DNA of 64,000 nt. Source: Paractinoplanes brasiliensis. Lineage in GTDB: Bacteria > Actinomycetota > Actinomycetes > Mycobacteriales > Micromonosporaceae. Within the stretch, counting starts at the first letter, position 1. Every line of letters starts with the position of its first letter. Shown in pieces: positions 30,413 to 40,002 of this stretch. The stretch covers positions 5,438,001-5,502,000 of the forward strand of contig NZ_SNWR01000001.1 of the NCBI RefSeq assembly GCF_004362215.1. The letters are read 5' to 3'. A model generated the notes under the pieces. It did no database searches, was not told where the DNA came from, and saw only the letters and a program-made list of their open reading frames with translations. Position numbers and translations under genes: made by a program.

Positions 30413-32650
30413 ATGGCCGTGTCACCAGTCGGACGCGAGATCGACCGCGTTGACGGCCGCAAGAAGGTCACCGGACAGGCCACCTACGCGGCCGATCACA
30501 AGTTCGAGAATCTGGCGTACGCCTATGTCGTCACCAGCACCGTCCCGCGCGGCCGGATCAAGGAGATGGACATCTCCGCCGCGCTCGGCGCCCCCGGAGT
30601 GCTCGACGTCTACAACCCGGACAAGGCCAACAACCGGAACCTGGGGCTGACCATGCCGTCGATGACGCCCCCGCTGGGGCACGTCGAGAACTACCCCCCG
30701 TTGGAGGACTGGGAGATCCGCTATCGCGGGCAGGCGATCGCCGTGGTGGTGGCCGAGACCTTCGAGCAGGCCCGCGACGCCGCCGGGCTGATCACCACGA
30801 CGTACGAGACGACGCCGGCGCGGCTGTCCATGGAGGACAACAGCCCGGGTGTTCCGGCCTCCATCCCCGGTTTCCCCCCGTTCAGCTTCACGAAGCTGGC
30901 TCCCGGTGTCGCCTCGATCGACGCGGCCCTGGCGGCCAGCGAGGTCGTCATCGAGTCCTCGTTCCACCAGCCGGTTCAGCACCACGTGGCGATGGAGCCG
31001 CACGCCGCCGTCGTCACGTGGGAGGGCAAGGAGCGGGTGACCATCTACACCGGATCTCAGTCGCCCGTCGCGGCGCAGCTGCTGCTCGCGGGACGACTCG
31101 GTCTGCCGCCGGCCAACACGCGGATCGTGTGCACCTACACGGGCGGTGGGTTCGGCAGCAGGGTGATGTCGTGGAACGACGCCATCCTCGCCGCGGGAGC
31201 GGCTCGGAAGCTGGGCCGGCCGGTCAAGCTTGTCATGGCCCGGGAGCAGGTGTTCACCATGGTGGGCCACCGGGGTCACGTCAACCAGACGGTGAAGCTG
31301 GGTGCGTCCCGCTCGGGTGTCCTGACGGTGGTGAGCCATGACTGCGACGCCGAGAGGCCCGCGGTGGGCGGGTGGCCGCTGCTCCCCGCCCGGGAGGTGT
31401 CGGACTCGTTGTACAAGACGCCGAATCTGCATGTCGCTCAGAGATTTGTCGAGCTCGACATGCCGCCCACCTGGGCGATGCGTGGACCCAACGAGGCCCC
31501 GGGGGCCTTCGCGATCGAGACCGCGATGGACGAGCTGGCGGTGGCCACCGGCGTGGATCCAGTCGAGTTGCGGCTGCGCAACTACGCCACCGTGGGGCCG
31601 GAGGACGGCCGGCCGTGGTCGAGCAAGCACCTCGACGAATGCTACCGCGTCGGCGCCCGTCGCTTCGGCTGGTCCGCGCGCCGGGCCAAGCCGCGCAGCC
31701 GCGTCGAGGGCGAGTGGCTGGTCGGCATGGGCATGGCCACGGCCATCTATCCGGTCGCCCGGCAGGCGGCCAGCGCCCGCGTCGAACTGCTCCGCGACGA
31801 CACCGCCGCCGTAGCCAGCGGCACCAGCGACATGGGCACCGGCTCGCTGACCGTCCTCGCGATCGTCGGCGCCGACAGCCTCGGCATACCCGTACGCAAG
31901 GTGACACCCAGCGTCGGCGACTCGGCGCTGCCCCCGGGCGCGACCGCCGCGGCGTCCGGGGCCACGCAGAGCACGGTGCCGGCGATCCAGGATGCGGCGG
32001 CGGCCGTGATCGAGGAGCTCAAGAAGCTCGCTGTGAGCGAGTCGAAGTCGCCGTGGCACGGAGCCGACCCCAAGAGCCTGACCTACCGCGACGGCAAGCT
32101 GAGCGGGGGCGGTCGCTCGATGACCTTCGGACGCCTCCTGAGCACCGTCGGCCGCAGTAGTGTCCAAGCCACCGTGAATGTGCAGCACGACCCGGAGATC
32201 GTCGGCCGGTACTCGTGGCACAGCTTCGGCGCCCACTTCTGTGAGGTGCGGGTCAACCGCTTCACCGGCGAGCCGCGGGTCGCGCGCTGGACGACCGTCG
32301 TCGACGTCGGCCGGGTGGTCAACGCCCAGACCGCCCGCAGCCAGCTGATCGGCGGCGTCATCTGGGGCATCGGCCACGGCCTGCTGGAGGAGAACAGGCT
32401 CGAGGTGGCGACCGGGCGCCTGGCCGCCTCGAACATGGCCGATTACATGGTCCCGGTCAACGCCGACATCCCCGAGATCGACGTGCACTGGCTCGACCGC
32501 CCCGACCCGCAGATCGGTGGCCTGGGCGCCCGGGGCCTCGGCGAGCTGGGCACGGTCGGCGCGGCCGCCGCGATCGGCAACGCCGTCTTCAACGCCACCG
32601 GCATCCGGGTGCACGAAACCCCCATCACCCTCGACAAACTGCTGCAATAA
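30413..32650 (+). CDS. Molybdopterin-binding subunit of an aldehyde oxidoreductase (PaoC/XdhB-like)
   Basis: 745 residues. Molybdenum-hydroxylase motifs are visible: GGGFGSR, MRGPNEAPGAF, and GARGLGELGTVG with the catalytic Glu at 711. The xanthine/aldehyde oxidase family hydroxylates aldehydes or N-heterocycles at Moco. There is no signal peptide; as in PaoABC the subunit would be exported as a folded complex with the Tat-bearing Fe-S subunit. AGGAGT precedes the ATG at 30413. The other subunits are encoded at 33.9-35.5 kb, beyond an opposing regulator. A strong terminator follows. Confidence 0.92.
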   Translation: MAVSPVGREIDRVDGRKKVTGQATYAADHKFENLAYAYVVTSTVPRGRIKEMDISAALGAPGVLDVYNPDKANNRNLGLTMPSMTPPLGHVENYPPLEDWEIRYRGQAIAVVVAETFEQARDAAGLITTTYETTPARLSMEDNSPGVPASIPGFPPFSFTKLAPGVASIDAALAASEVVIESSFHQPVQHHVAMEPHAAVVTWEGKERVTIYTGSQSPVAAQLLLAGRLGLPPANTRIVCTYTGGGFGSRVMSWNDAILAAGAARKLGRPVKLVMAREQVFTMVGHRGHVNQTVKLGASRSGVLTVVSHDCDAERPAVGGWPLLPAREVSDSLYKTPNLHVAQRFVELDMPPTWAMRGPNEAPGAFAIETAMDELAVATGVDPVELRLRNYATVGPEDGRPWSSKHLDECYRVGARRFGWSARRAKPRSRVEGEWLVGMGMATAIYPVARQAASARVELLRDDTAAVASGTSDMGTGSLTVLAIVGADSLGIPVRKVTPSVGDSALPPGATAAASGATQSTVPAIQDAAAAVIEELKKLAVSESKSPWHGADPKSLTYRDGKLSGGGRSMTFGRLLSTVGRSSVQATVNVQHDPEIVGRYSWHSFGAHFCEVRVNRFTGEPRVARWTTVVDVGRVVNAQTARSQLIGGVIWGIGHGLLEENRLEVATGRLAASNMADYMVPVNADIPEIDVHWLDRPDPQIGGLGARGLGELGTVGAAAAIGNAVFNATGIRVHETPITLDKLLQ

Positions 32651-32665
32651 CGCGGAATCAAAGAG

Positions 32666-32698
32666 AAGTGCGCGGCGCCTTTCCGGCGCCGCGCACTT
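32666..32698 (+). terminator. Rho-independent terminator
   Basis: Perfect inverted repeat with 14-bp arms (32666-32679, 32685-32698) and loop TTTCC, ending in a short T run, 16 bp after the molybdopterin-subunit stop. It isolates that gene from the downstream molybdenum-hydroxylase genes. Confidence 0.9.
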
Positions 32699-32791
32699 TC
32701 TGCTTCGCGCCGAAGGTGGATCGGCGGGTCGTCATCGGTGGCGTCGGCTCGCAGCGGCTGCCGCCGGCGGGATCACCAGTAAGCCTCCCCG

Positions 32792-33634
32792 TCAGTGCAC
32801 GGGCTGCGTGCTGAGCTCGGCCAGCCGCTGCAGCTTCTCGTACGCGTGCGTCCCCGGGGAGGCCGTGTAGACGTGCAGGTAGTGGGACTGGCCCGGATCG
32901 ATCAGGGTCTGACAGTGCAGTTCCATCCGGCCCAGCTCGGGGTGTACGAACGTCTTGCCGTCGTCGGGGCGAAGGCCGACCTCGTGCCGGTCCCACAGCA
33001 CACGGAACTCCTCGCTTCTCTCGAGCAACATCTCGGCCAGCTTGGCCGCCCGGGAACTCGGTCCGCGCATCGTCGCGGCTTCCCGTGCGCCCGAGGCGAA
33101 CAGGCGGGACAGGAATTCGTGGCACTCGGGGGCGTACCGGTCGCGGGCGGCCGGATCGGTGAACCACCGGTAGCCGATGCTGCGGGCCGGGCCCGTGTAG
33201 CTCATCAGGTCACCGGTCAGCGCTACGCCGAGGGTGTTCTGCCGGAGCGTCTCGCCGAGCTCGGTGACGATCTCCGCGGGGGTGTCGTCGAGGCGGTCGA
33301 GGACCCGCAGCAGGCCCGGGCTGATGTAGTCGCTGGTGGCGCCCCGCGGCGGGGGCTGGCGGCCGGCGAGCCGGAACAGGTGGTCCCGCTCGTCGAGCGA
33401 GAGGTGAAGTCCCTGAGCGATCGAGGCGATCATCTGCTCGGACGGGTGCGGTCCGCGCTCGCGCTCGAGCCGTGAGTAATAGTCGGCCGACATGTGACAG
33501 AGGGCGGCCGCCTCCTCGCGTCGAAGCCCGTCGGTCCGGCGGCGGGGGCCGCGCGGGAGACCGACGTCCTCCGGTTGCAGAGCCTGCCGCCTTCGGCGGA
33601 GGAACTCTGCCAAGCCGGTTCGATCAATCCCCAT
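32792..33634 (-). CDS. XRE-family regulator with MmyB-like ligand domain
   Basis: 280 residues. The N-terminal HTH reads GLRREEAAALCHMSADYYSRLERERGPHPSEQM, typical of the actinobacterial XRE/MmyB-like family. The C-terminal ~180 residues are the MmyB-like domain (LLRVLDRLDDTPAEIV, GYRWFTDPAARDRYAPE, LIDPGQSHYLHVYTASPGT). It is inserted on the opposite strand between the catalytic and the other subunits of the molybdenum hydroxylase, divergent from the Fe-S subunit gene. It is the obvious candidate regulator of that enzyme. Confidence 0.9.
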   Translation of the reverse strand: MGIDRTGLAEFLRRRRQALQPEDVGLPRGPRRRTDGLRREEAAALCHMSADYYSRLERERGPHPSEQMIASIAQGLHLSLDERDHLFRLAGRQPPPRGATSDYISPGLLRVLDRLDDTPAEIVTELGETLRQNTLGVALTGDLMSYTGPARSIGYRWFTDPAARDRYAPECHEFLSRLFASGAREAATMRGPSSRAAKLAEMLLERSEEFRVLWDRHEVGLRPDDGKTFVHPELGRMELHCQTLIDPGQSHYLHVYTASPGTHAYEKLQRLAELSTQPVH

Positions 33635-33865
33635 GTGCTGCCCTTTCTCGGTCTTCCACCCTTTTTACCGTCCAGGTCGCCGGTGATCCACGGATTGCCG
33701 AGCCCCCTTTAAACCGGTTCATAACGGATAGCGGCGGCCTCGGAGCCTTCAGCCTGGGATCGGCAGGTCCTGGCACGCATCGGCGCCGATCTTCAGAGTG
33801 GACCGAAATCGAGCCGGTCGACCGCCGTGACTGTCCCGGCGTTTTCCGGCCCACCGGGGAGAGCC

Positions 33866-34477
33866 ATGAATCCAGCAGATGACCAGACCGAAGCCCCCTC
33901 GGGCGTGTCCCGCAGGACCGTGCTGGGCGGCACCGTCGCCGTCGCGGTGGCGGCGCCGTTGGCCGCCGGGGTGGCGCAGGCGACGAGTGCGCCCAGCGCG
34001 GCCGAGGCAGAAACGGTGACCGTGCGCGTCAAGGTGAACGGCGAGCTGAAGACGGTGGATGTCGATCCGCGGGTCACCCTGCTGGACACCCTTCGGGAGA
34101 GGCTGGGATTCACCGGCACCAAGAAAGGTTGCGACCACGGCCAGTGCGGAGCGTGCACCGTGCACGTCGACGGCCGGCGGGTGCTGTCCTGCCTGACGCT
34201 GGCCGCCACGACTGACGAACGCGAGGTCACCACGATCGAAGGGCTGGCCCGAGGCGACCGGCTGCACCCGATGCAGCAGGCTTTTGTCGAGCGCGACGCC
34301 ACGCAGTGCGGGTTCTGCACACCCGGTCAGATCATGTCGGCGGTCGCCATGGTCGAGGAGGGCCACGCCCACTCCGACGACGAGATCCGCGAGCGCATGT
34401 CCGGCAACATCTGCCGTTGCAGCTGCTACCCGTCCATCGTCCAAGCGATCAAAGATGCCCAGAAGGTGATGCGCTGA
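33866..34477 (+). CDS. Tat-exported [2Fe-2S] subunit of aldehyde oxidoreductase (PaoA-like)
   Basis: 203 residues. A twin-arginine signal (SRRTVLGGTVAVAVAAPLAAG) occupies residues ~14-36. The plant-type cluster has CDHGQCGACTVHVDG with a later Cys, and the second cluster has CGFCTPGQ and CRCSCYP. It relays electrons from Moco to FAD. The ATG at 33866 follows GGGGAGAG. The stop shares one base with the next gene (TGATG). Exported molybdenum hydroxylases of this kind detoxify aldehydes in E. coli. Confidence 0.93.
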   Translation: MNPADDQTEAPSGVSRRTVLGGTVAVAVAAPLAAGVAQATSAPSAAEAETVTVRVKVNGELKTVDVDPRVTLLDTLRERLGFTGTKKGCDHGQCGACTVHVDGRRVLSCLTLAATTDEREVTTIEGLARGDRLHPMQQAFVERDATQCGFCTPGQIMSAVAMVEEGHAHSDDEIRERMSGNICRCSCYPSIVQAIKDAQKVMR

Positions 34478-35454
34478 TGCGTGCCTATACGTTCAGCCGG
34501 CCGCAGTCGGTGCGTGACGCCCTCGCGAGCGCCGGCGAGGATACGGCGTACCTGGCCGGCGGCACCACGCTGGTCGACCTGATGAAGCTCAACGTGATGG
34601 CCCCTGCTCACGTCCTGGACATCAACCGGCTTCCGCTGCGCGGCATCCGGCGGGACCGCAACGGGGTGCACATCGGCGCGCTCGAGCCGATGAGCGACGT
34701 CGCCGCCCATCGCATTGTGCGCGAATCCTACCCGGTGATCGCCCAAGCGCTGGAACTGAGCGCCTCGGGGCAGCTGCGCAACATGGCCAGCATCGGCGGC
34801 AACCTCCTCCAGCGAACGCGGTGCGGGTACTTCCGCGACATCTCCACGCCCTGCAACAAGCGAGAGCCCGGCAGTGGTTGTCCGGCCCTGAACGGGGTGA
34901 ACCGCGGCCACGCCGTCCTGGGTGCCAGCGACGCCTGCGTCGCCACCCATCCCAGCGATCTGGCCGTGGCCCTGGTGGCGCTCGGCACCCAGGTGCATCT
35001 GGCCTCGGCGCAGGCAGCCCGCACTCTGCCGCTGGACAACTTCTACGAGCTTCCCGGCACGACGCCGCACATCGAGAACGTGTTGCGTCCCGGCGAGCTC
35101 ATCACCGGGATCACCGTGCCACCCGGGCCGTGGGCGAAGCGATCGCTCTACCTGAAGATCCGCGACCGGCAGTCGTACGAGTTCGCCCTGGCATCGGCGG
35201 CCGTGGCCCTCGAGCTCGACGGCCGGACCATCAAGCAGGCCCGGGTCGCCGTGGGCGGAGTGGCCACCAAGCCCTGGCGGCTGCCGGCCGTCGAGCGGGC
35301 GCTGGTGGGCCGGCGGGCGACCGAGGAGACGTTCGAGGCCGCCGCGCGCCATGCCACGGACGGTGCCCGCACCCTGGCGTACAACAAATTCAAGCCCGCT
35401 CTGCTGCGACGCACGCTGGTCCGGGCGCTCGTCGAGCTGTCGGAGAGGCGGTGA
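34477..35454 (+). CDS. FAD-binding subunit of aldehyde oxidoreductase (PaoB-like)
   Basis: 325 residues. The FAD loop is YLAGGTTLVDLMK, and QLRNMASIGGNLLQRTRCGYFRD leads into a cysteine insertion (RCGY...PCNKREPGSGC) that in PaoB and 4-hydroxybenzoyl-CoA reductase holds an additional [4Fe-4S] cluster. The C-terminal domain includes RQSYEFALASAAVAL. It overlaps the Fe-S subunit gene by 1 bp and is followed by the XdhC-like gene. Confidence 0.92.
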   Translation: MRAYTFSRPQSVRDALASAGEDTAYLAGGTTLVDLMKLNVMAPAHVLDINRLPLRGIRRDRNGVHIGALEPMSDVAAHRIVRESYPVIAQALELSASGQLRNMASIGGNLLQRTRCGYFRDISTPCNKREPGSGCPALNGVNRGHAVLGASDACVATHPSDLAVALVALGTQVHLASAQAARTLPLDNFYELPGTTPHIENVLRPGELITGITVPPGPWAKRSLYLKIRDRQSYEFALASAAVALELDGRTIKQARVAVGGVATKPWRLPAVERALVGRRATEETFEAAARHATDGARTLAYNKFKPALLRRTLVRALVELSERR

Positions 35455-35460
35455 GCCTCC

Positions 35461-36648
35461 GTGCTTGAGCTCGCCGGCGAGCTGCTGCGCCGCTTCGACC
35501 AAGGGACGCCGTTCGTGGCCGCGACAGTGACGAAGGTGAGCGGCAGCGCTCCGCGGGAACCGGGCGCCTCCCTGGTCGTGGACGCCGACGGGGCGGTGCT
35601 GGGCAACGTGTCCGGCGGTTGCGTCGACTCCGTCGTCCACCAGGCCGGCCAGGAGATGATGGCGGGTGACGAACGGCCGCGGGTCGCCCGTTTCGGCTAC
35701 GGCGACGACGAGGCTTTCGGCGTGGGCCTCACCTGCGGCGGCACGATCGAGCTGATCCTGCGCCACCACGACCCGCGCACCGAGCCGGAACTCGGGCCGG
35801 CGCTCGCCGACGCCGCTCAGGGCAAGCCGGTCGCAGTGGCCACGATCATCCGGGGCCCGGACGACCATGTGGGACGGTTCATCGTCGTGCGGCCCGGCCG
35901 GCCCAGCGCGGGAACCCTCGGCGACGAGCGGCTCGACGAGGCGGCGACGCTGCACACCGTCGCACTCCTGCACGCCGGCCGCACCGCCGAGGTCGACCTG
36001 GGAACGGCCGACGGCTACTGCCGGCAGCCGATGACCCTGCTGGTGGAGACGAACGTGCCGGCGCCCCGCATGCTCATCTTCGGGGCCATCGACCACGCCG
36101 CGGCGCTGGCCCGGGTCGGCGCGTTCCTCGACTACCGGGTGACAGTCTGCGACGCCCGGGCGACCTTCGCGACCGCCGCCCGATTCCCGCACGCCGACGA
36201 GGTCGTCGTCGACTGGCCGCACCGCTATCTCGAGTCGCAGGAGGTGGATGCGGGCACGGTCATCTGCGTGCTCACCCACGATCCGAAGTTCGACGTGCCG
36301 CTGCTCACCGCCGCGCTGCGCCTGCCGGTCGGCTACGTCGGCGCCATGGGATCGCGGCGCACCCACGAGGACCGTCTGGTGCGGCTGCGGCAGGCCGGTG
36401 TGACCGACGAGGAACTCAGCCGCCTGCATTCTCCGATCGGACTGGACCTGGGCGCCCGGACACCGCAGGAGACCGCGCTCTCCATCGCGGCGGAGATTGT
36501 CGCCGTACGGTACGGCGGCTCCGGGGTGCCGTTGCGCACCGGAGCGGCGATCCACCACGGCGACCCGTCATCCGCGGCACGCCGGCCCGGTCCGAACCTC
36601 GGCCACGATGCCGGCATCGTGGACGTCCTCGCGGGTCGGCCGACATGA
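35461..36648 (+). CDS. XdhC/CoxI-family molybdenum cofactor insertion protein
   Basis: 395 residues from a GTG 6 bp after the FAD-subunit gene. The XdhC N-terminal motif reads GSAPREPGASLVVDADG, then GNVSGGCVDSVV. The C-terminal Rossmann part has RMLIFGAIDHAAALARVG, YVGAMGSRRTHEDR and IGLDLGARTPQETALSIAAEIVA. XdhC-type proteins bind sulfurated molybdenum cofactor and deliver it to the apoenzyme, and the position at the end of the operon fits. Confidence 0.93.
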   Translation: MLELAGELLRRFDQGTPFVAATVTKVSGSAPREPGASLVVDADGAVLGNVSGGCVDSVVHQAGQEMMAGDERPRVARFGYGDDEAFGVGLTCGGTIELILRHHDPRTEPELGPALADAAQGKPVAVATIIRGPDDHVGRFIVVRPGRPSAGTLGDERLDEAATLHTVALLHAGRTAEVDLGTADGYCRQPMTLLVETNVPAPRMLIFGAIDHAAALARVGAFLDYRVTVCDARATFATAARFPHADEVVVDWPHRYLESQEVDAGTVICVLTHDPKFDVPLLTAALRLPVGYVGAMGSRRTHEDRLVRLRQAGVTDEELSRLHSPIGLDLGARTPQETALSIAAEIVAVRYGGSGVPLRTGAAIHHGDPSSAARRPGPNLGHDAGIVDVLAGRPT

Positions 36649-36769
36649 CGACGGTCGGCCCAGCCCATCCTCGAGGCACGTGCTGATCACGGCTGTGCTT
36701 CGCCGGACCGGAGGCTGGGCGCCGCCCCCTTCTGCTCCATCCCTGACCTTTTCCTCCAATGTGCACAGA

Positions 36770-39700
36770 ATGTGGTCGAGCCACGTCTTCCTCGATGTGC
36801 AGACACCACGAAGAAGAACGATCGCCGCCACCGCCGCGCTCGCCCTGGCGATGTCGGCCGTGCCGGTGACCGGTGGCCCGGCCCACGCCGCCGGCCCGCC
36901 GACCGGCACGCCGAACGGCGCGCCGGTGCGGACCGTCACGCTGATCACTGGCGACCGGGTCACCCTCGCCGGTGACGCCGTCACCGTGACCCCCGGGCCC
37001 GGCCGGTCCGGCATCCCCATGGCGACCAGCACGGCCGGCGGCCGCACCCGGGTCGTCCCGGCCGACGCGCTGCCGCTGCTGCGGGCCGACAAGCTCGACG
37101 CCCGCCTGTTCGACGTCACCGGGCTCGTCGCGGCCGGCTACGACGACCGCCGCGCCGACCTTCCGCTGATCGCCGGTGGGGGTGCGACCGCGAGCGGCGC
37201 CCGTGTGCGCGCCCTGCCCGGACTGAGGGCGACGGCCGTACGTACGCCCAAGAAGAACCTCGCCCGCGACTGGAAGGCCCGCACCGGCGCGGGCAAGCTC
37301 TGGCTCGACGCCAAGGGGAAGTTCACCGCGGCTGTCGGCGTCCAGCAGATCGGCGCGCCGGTGGCCTGGGAGGAGGGCCTGACCGGTGAGGGGGTTACCG
37401 TCGGGGTCATCGACTCCGGCGTCGACGTCACCCACCCCGACCTCGCGCCGGTCGTGGCGGCGCAGGCCGACTTCTCCACCAGCGTCCCCGTTGCAGAAGT
37501 GCGCGACGTCGCCGGCCACGGCACCGCCGTCGCCTCCATCCTGGCCGGCCGGGGTGCGGCGTCGGACGGCCGCTACCGGGGTGTCGCTCCGGGCGTGCGG
37601 CTGGTCTCGGCGAAAGCGGGCGACTACGACGCCACCGAGTCCTCGGTCATCGCCGCCATGGAGTGGACTGCCGGCGTCCAGCACGCCAAGGTCGTCAACA
37701 TGAGCCTCGGCTTCCCGAACACCCCGGGCAACGACCCGCTCGAGGCCGCGGTCGACGAGATGACCGAGAAGTACGGCACGCTGTTCGTGGTGGCCGCCGG
37801 CAACGACGGGAACAACGGCAACGACCCGGCCAACGGCGACGACTACGACATCGGTTCACCAGCCGACGCGGCGGCCGCGCTCAGCGTCGGGGCCGTCGAC
37901 TCCGACGATCGGCTGGCCGAGTTCTCCAGCCGCGGGCCGGGCCTCGACGGCGAGAACATCAAACCGGAGATCACAGCGCCCGGCGTCGACATCACCCACG
38001 CGGTCAGCCGTGACGTGGGTCCCGGGCCGTACGACACGGGCTACGGCACCTCGTTCGCAGCGCCGCATGTCGCCGGCGCCGCCGCTGTCCTCAGCCAGAA
38101 GCATCCCGACTGGACGCCCGGCCAGCTCAAGGCCGCGCTCATGGGCTCCGCCCGGCCCAGCGCGGGTCTCGGCGCGTACGCCCAGGGCGCGGGCCGGGTC
38201 GACGTGGCCCGCGCGGTTCGCGCCGCCGTGGTGGCCGATCCGCCGAGCCTGAGCCTGGGCCTGCAGACCTCGGGCCGGGCGATCACCCGGAGCGTCAGCT
38301 ACCGCAACTACGGGACCGCGCCCCTGACGCTCGCCCTGCGGGTGACCGCGCCGTTCACCGTGAACACCACCACCCTCACCGTGCCGGCCGGCGGCACCGC
38401 CTCCGCACGGGTCACTGCCCCGGCCACACTGACCGGCGGCCCCCACACCGGCCAGGTCACCGCCACCGCCGGCGACCAGGTGGTCACCACCCCGGTCGCC
38501 GTGGTTCGCGAGCGGGCCGTCGTCGACCTCGACCTGCACGTGGCCGGGCTCGACGGGCAGCCCACCGACGAGCACTACACGCAGGTGATCGGGCTGGACA
38601 CGCCGTACCGCTACGACTCCCTGTACCACTATCCCTGGACGCCCGACGTGGCTCTGCGTGTGCCGAGCGGCCGCTACGCGATCATCACCCAGTACTTCAC
38701 GGAGGCCGCGGACGGCACCTACATCAGCGCCACCGTCACGCAGCCCTCGGTGACGGTCACCGCCGCCACCGACATCACGGTGGACACTCGCCTCGCCAAG
38801 CCGGTGACGGCCACGGTGCCGGACGCCGGAGCGCGGTTCGACGCGGGATCGGTCGCCTTGGGCGTACGGACCTCGACGGGGTGGGACTCCTACGCGGTGA
38901 ACAGTTACGGCGGCGTGCTGAGGAGTGCGCAGCTGGGCGGGAACGGCGACGCCCTCACCTCCGTGGTCCGGCTGGCGTACACCTCCGAAGCCGGTGTCTA
39001 CCATCTGGCCTGGCCGTTCCAGGGTCGCGTGCCCACCGGCTTCACCGGGGCCGTCACCGCCCGGGACCTGGCCGTCGAGACCGGTGAGATGCGTCGCCAG
39101 ACCACCGACGGCTGGCTCGGCCTGACCACGGGTGTCCACCTGCCGGGGATTCCGCTGACGCTCGCCCCGCTCACCACTGCCGTGTCCGCGACCCGCTCGT
39201 ACAGCACCAACGGCGGCGTATCCTGGAGCACCGGCCTGCAGGAGTTTCGCGAGGAGGCCGGCTACGAGGACGTGGCGATCACCGGGAAGGCGCGGCGCTA
39301 CGAGGCGGGCCGGAAGTACACCTCGGCCTACAACACACCGGTCATCGCGCCGTGCCTGGCCGGGGAGGGCCTCGACTGGACCGGTGACCGGCTGCGGATC
39401 CGGGTGGCGATGAACTGCGACAGCGCCGGGCACCCAGGCGCCACCGGCCTCGTGTCCGGCGGCACCACCTTGTTCCGCGACGGTGAGCAGGTGGGGTTCT
39501 CCGACGTCGCCGGTGAGGCCAACCTGCGCGTGCCGCAGGCCAAGGCGAGCTACCGACTGCACCTCGAACAGAGCCGCCCGGCTGCCGCGTTCCGCTCCTC
39601 CACGGCCACCACAGTGGACTGGACGTTCACCGACCCGGCCGTGGTGCCGTCCCTCGGCACCGTCCGGATGAGCTCGATCGCGGCCGGCGTTCACCTGACG

Positions 39701-39904
39701 CCGCCGGCCGGCACCCGGGCGGTGACCCTCGACGTGTCGTACGACGACGGGTCGACGTGGACGGCGGTCCCGGTCCGTCAGGACAGTGACGGCAGCTATC
39801 GAGCCGCCCTCTCGGGTGCGGGGTACGCCTCGCTGCGGGTGACGGCCAAGGGCTCGGCCACCACGGTCACCGAGACGGTGATCCGAGCGCTCCCGCCGGC
39901 CTGA
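36770..39904 (+). CDS. Secreted subtilisin-like serine protease (S8)
   Basis: 1044 residues. A Sec signal with RRR followed by a hydrophobic core ends at AHA (~residue 40). A propeptide precedes the catalytic domain with Asp215 (VIDSGVD), His250 (GHGTAV) and Ser428 (GTSFAAPHVAG). The ~550-residue C-terminal part is beta-rich, with Ig-like repeats common in large actinomycete subtilases. The ATG at 36770 is chosen because it keeps a complete signal peptide; a GTG at 36797 is also possible and neither has a clear ribosome-binding site. A hairpin terminator follows. Confidence 0.92.
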   Translation: MWSSHVFLDVQTPRRRTIAATAALALAMSAVPVTGGPAHAAGPPTGTPNGAPVRTVTLITGDRVTLAGDAVTVTPGPGRSGIPMATSTAGGRTRVVPADALPLLRADKLDARLFDVTGLVAAGYDDRRADLPLIAGGGATASGARVRALPGLRATAVRTPKKNLARDWKARTGAGKLWLDAKGKFTAAVGVQQIGAPVAWEEGLTGEGVTVGVIDSGVDVTHPDLAPVVAAQADFSTSVPVAEVRDVAGHGTAVASILAGRGAASDGRYRGVAPGVRLVSAKAGDYDATESSVIAAMEWTAGVQHAKVVNMSLGFPNTPGNDPLEAAVDEMTEKYGTLFVVAAGNDGNNGNDPANGDDYDIGSPADAAAALSVGAVDSDDRLAEFSSRGPGLDGENIKPEITAPGVDITHAVSRDVGPGPYDTGYGTSFAAPHVAGAAAVLSQKHPDWTPGQLKAALMGSARPSAGLGAYAQGAGRVDVARAVRAAVVADPPSLSLGLQTSGRAITRSVSYRNYGTAPLTLALRVTAPFTVNTTTLTVPAGGTASARVTAPATLTGGPHTGQVTATAGDQVVTTPVAVVRERAVVDLDLHVAGLDGQPTDEHYTQVIGLDTPYRYDSLYHYPWTPDVALRVPSGRYAIITQYFTEAADGTYISATVTQPSVTVTAATDITVDTRLAKPVTATVPDAGARFDAGSVALGVRTSTGWDSYAVNSYGGVLRSAQLGGNGDALTSVVRLAYTSEAGVYHLAWPFQGRVPTGFTGAVTARDLAVETGEMRRQTTDGWLGLTTGVHLPGIPLTLAPLTTAVSATRSYSTNGGVSWSTGLQEFREEAGYEDVAITGKARRYEAGRKYTSAYNTPVIAPCLAGEGLDWTGDRLRIRVAMNCDSAGHPGATGLVSGGTTLFRDGEQVGFSDVAGEANLRVPQAKASYRLHLEQSRPAAAFRSSTATTVDWTFTDPAVVPSLGTVRMSSIAAGVHLTPPAGTRAVTLDVSYDDGSTWTAVPVRQDSDGSYRAALSGAGYASLRVTAKGSATTVTETVIRALPPA

Positions 39905-39915
39905 TCCGTCAGTGT

Positions 39916-39979
39916 CTCGGACCCGCGCCGACCGAGCGGAGCAACCTCTCGAGGGCTCGCTCGCCGGCGCGGGTCCGAG
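39916..39979. terminator. Bidirectional hairpin between convergent genes
   Basis: Perfect 15-bp outer arms (39916-39930 and 39965-39979) enclose a second inner stem, CGAGCG (39933-39938) and CGCTCG (39958-39963). It lies between the protease stop and the convergent copper-monooxygenase gene, and has no U-run on either strand. Confidence 0.8.
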
Positions 39980-40002
39980 TCCCCACCTGCGGGTCAGGAT
40001 GG

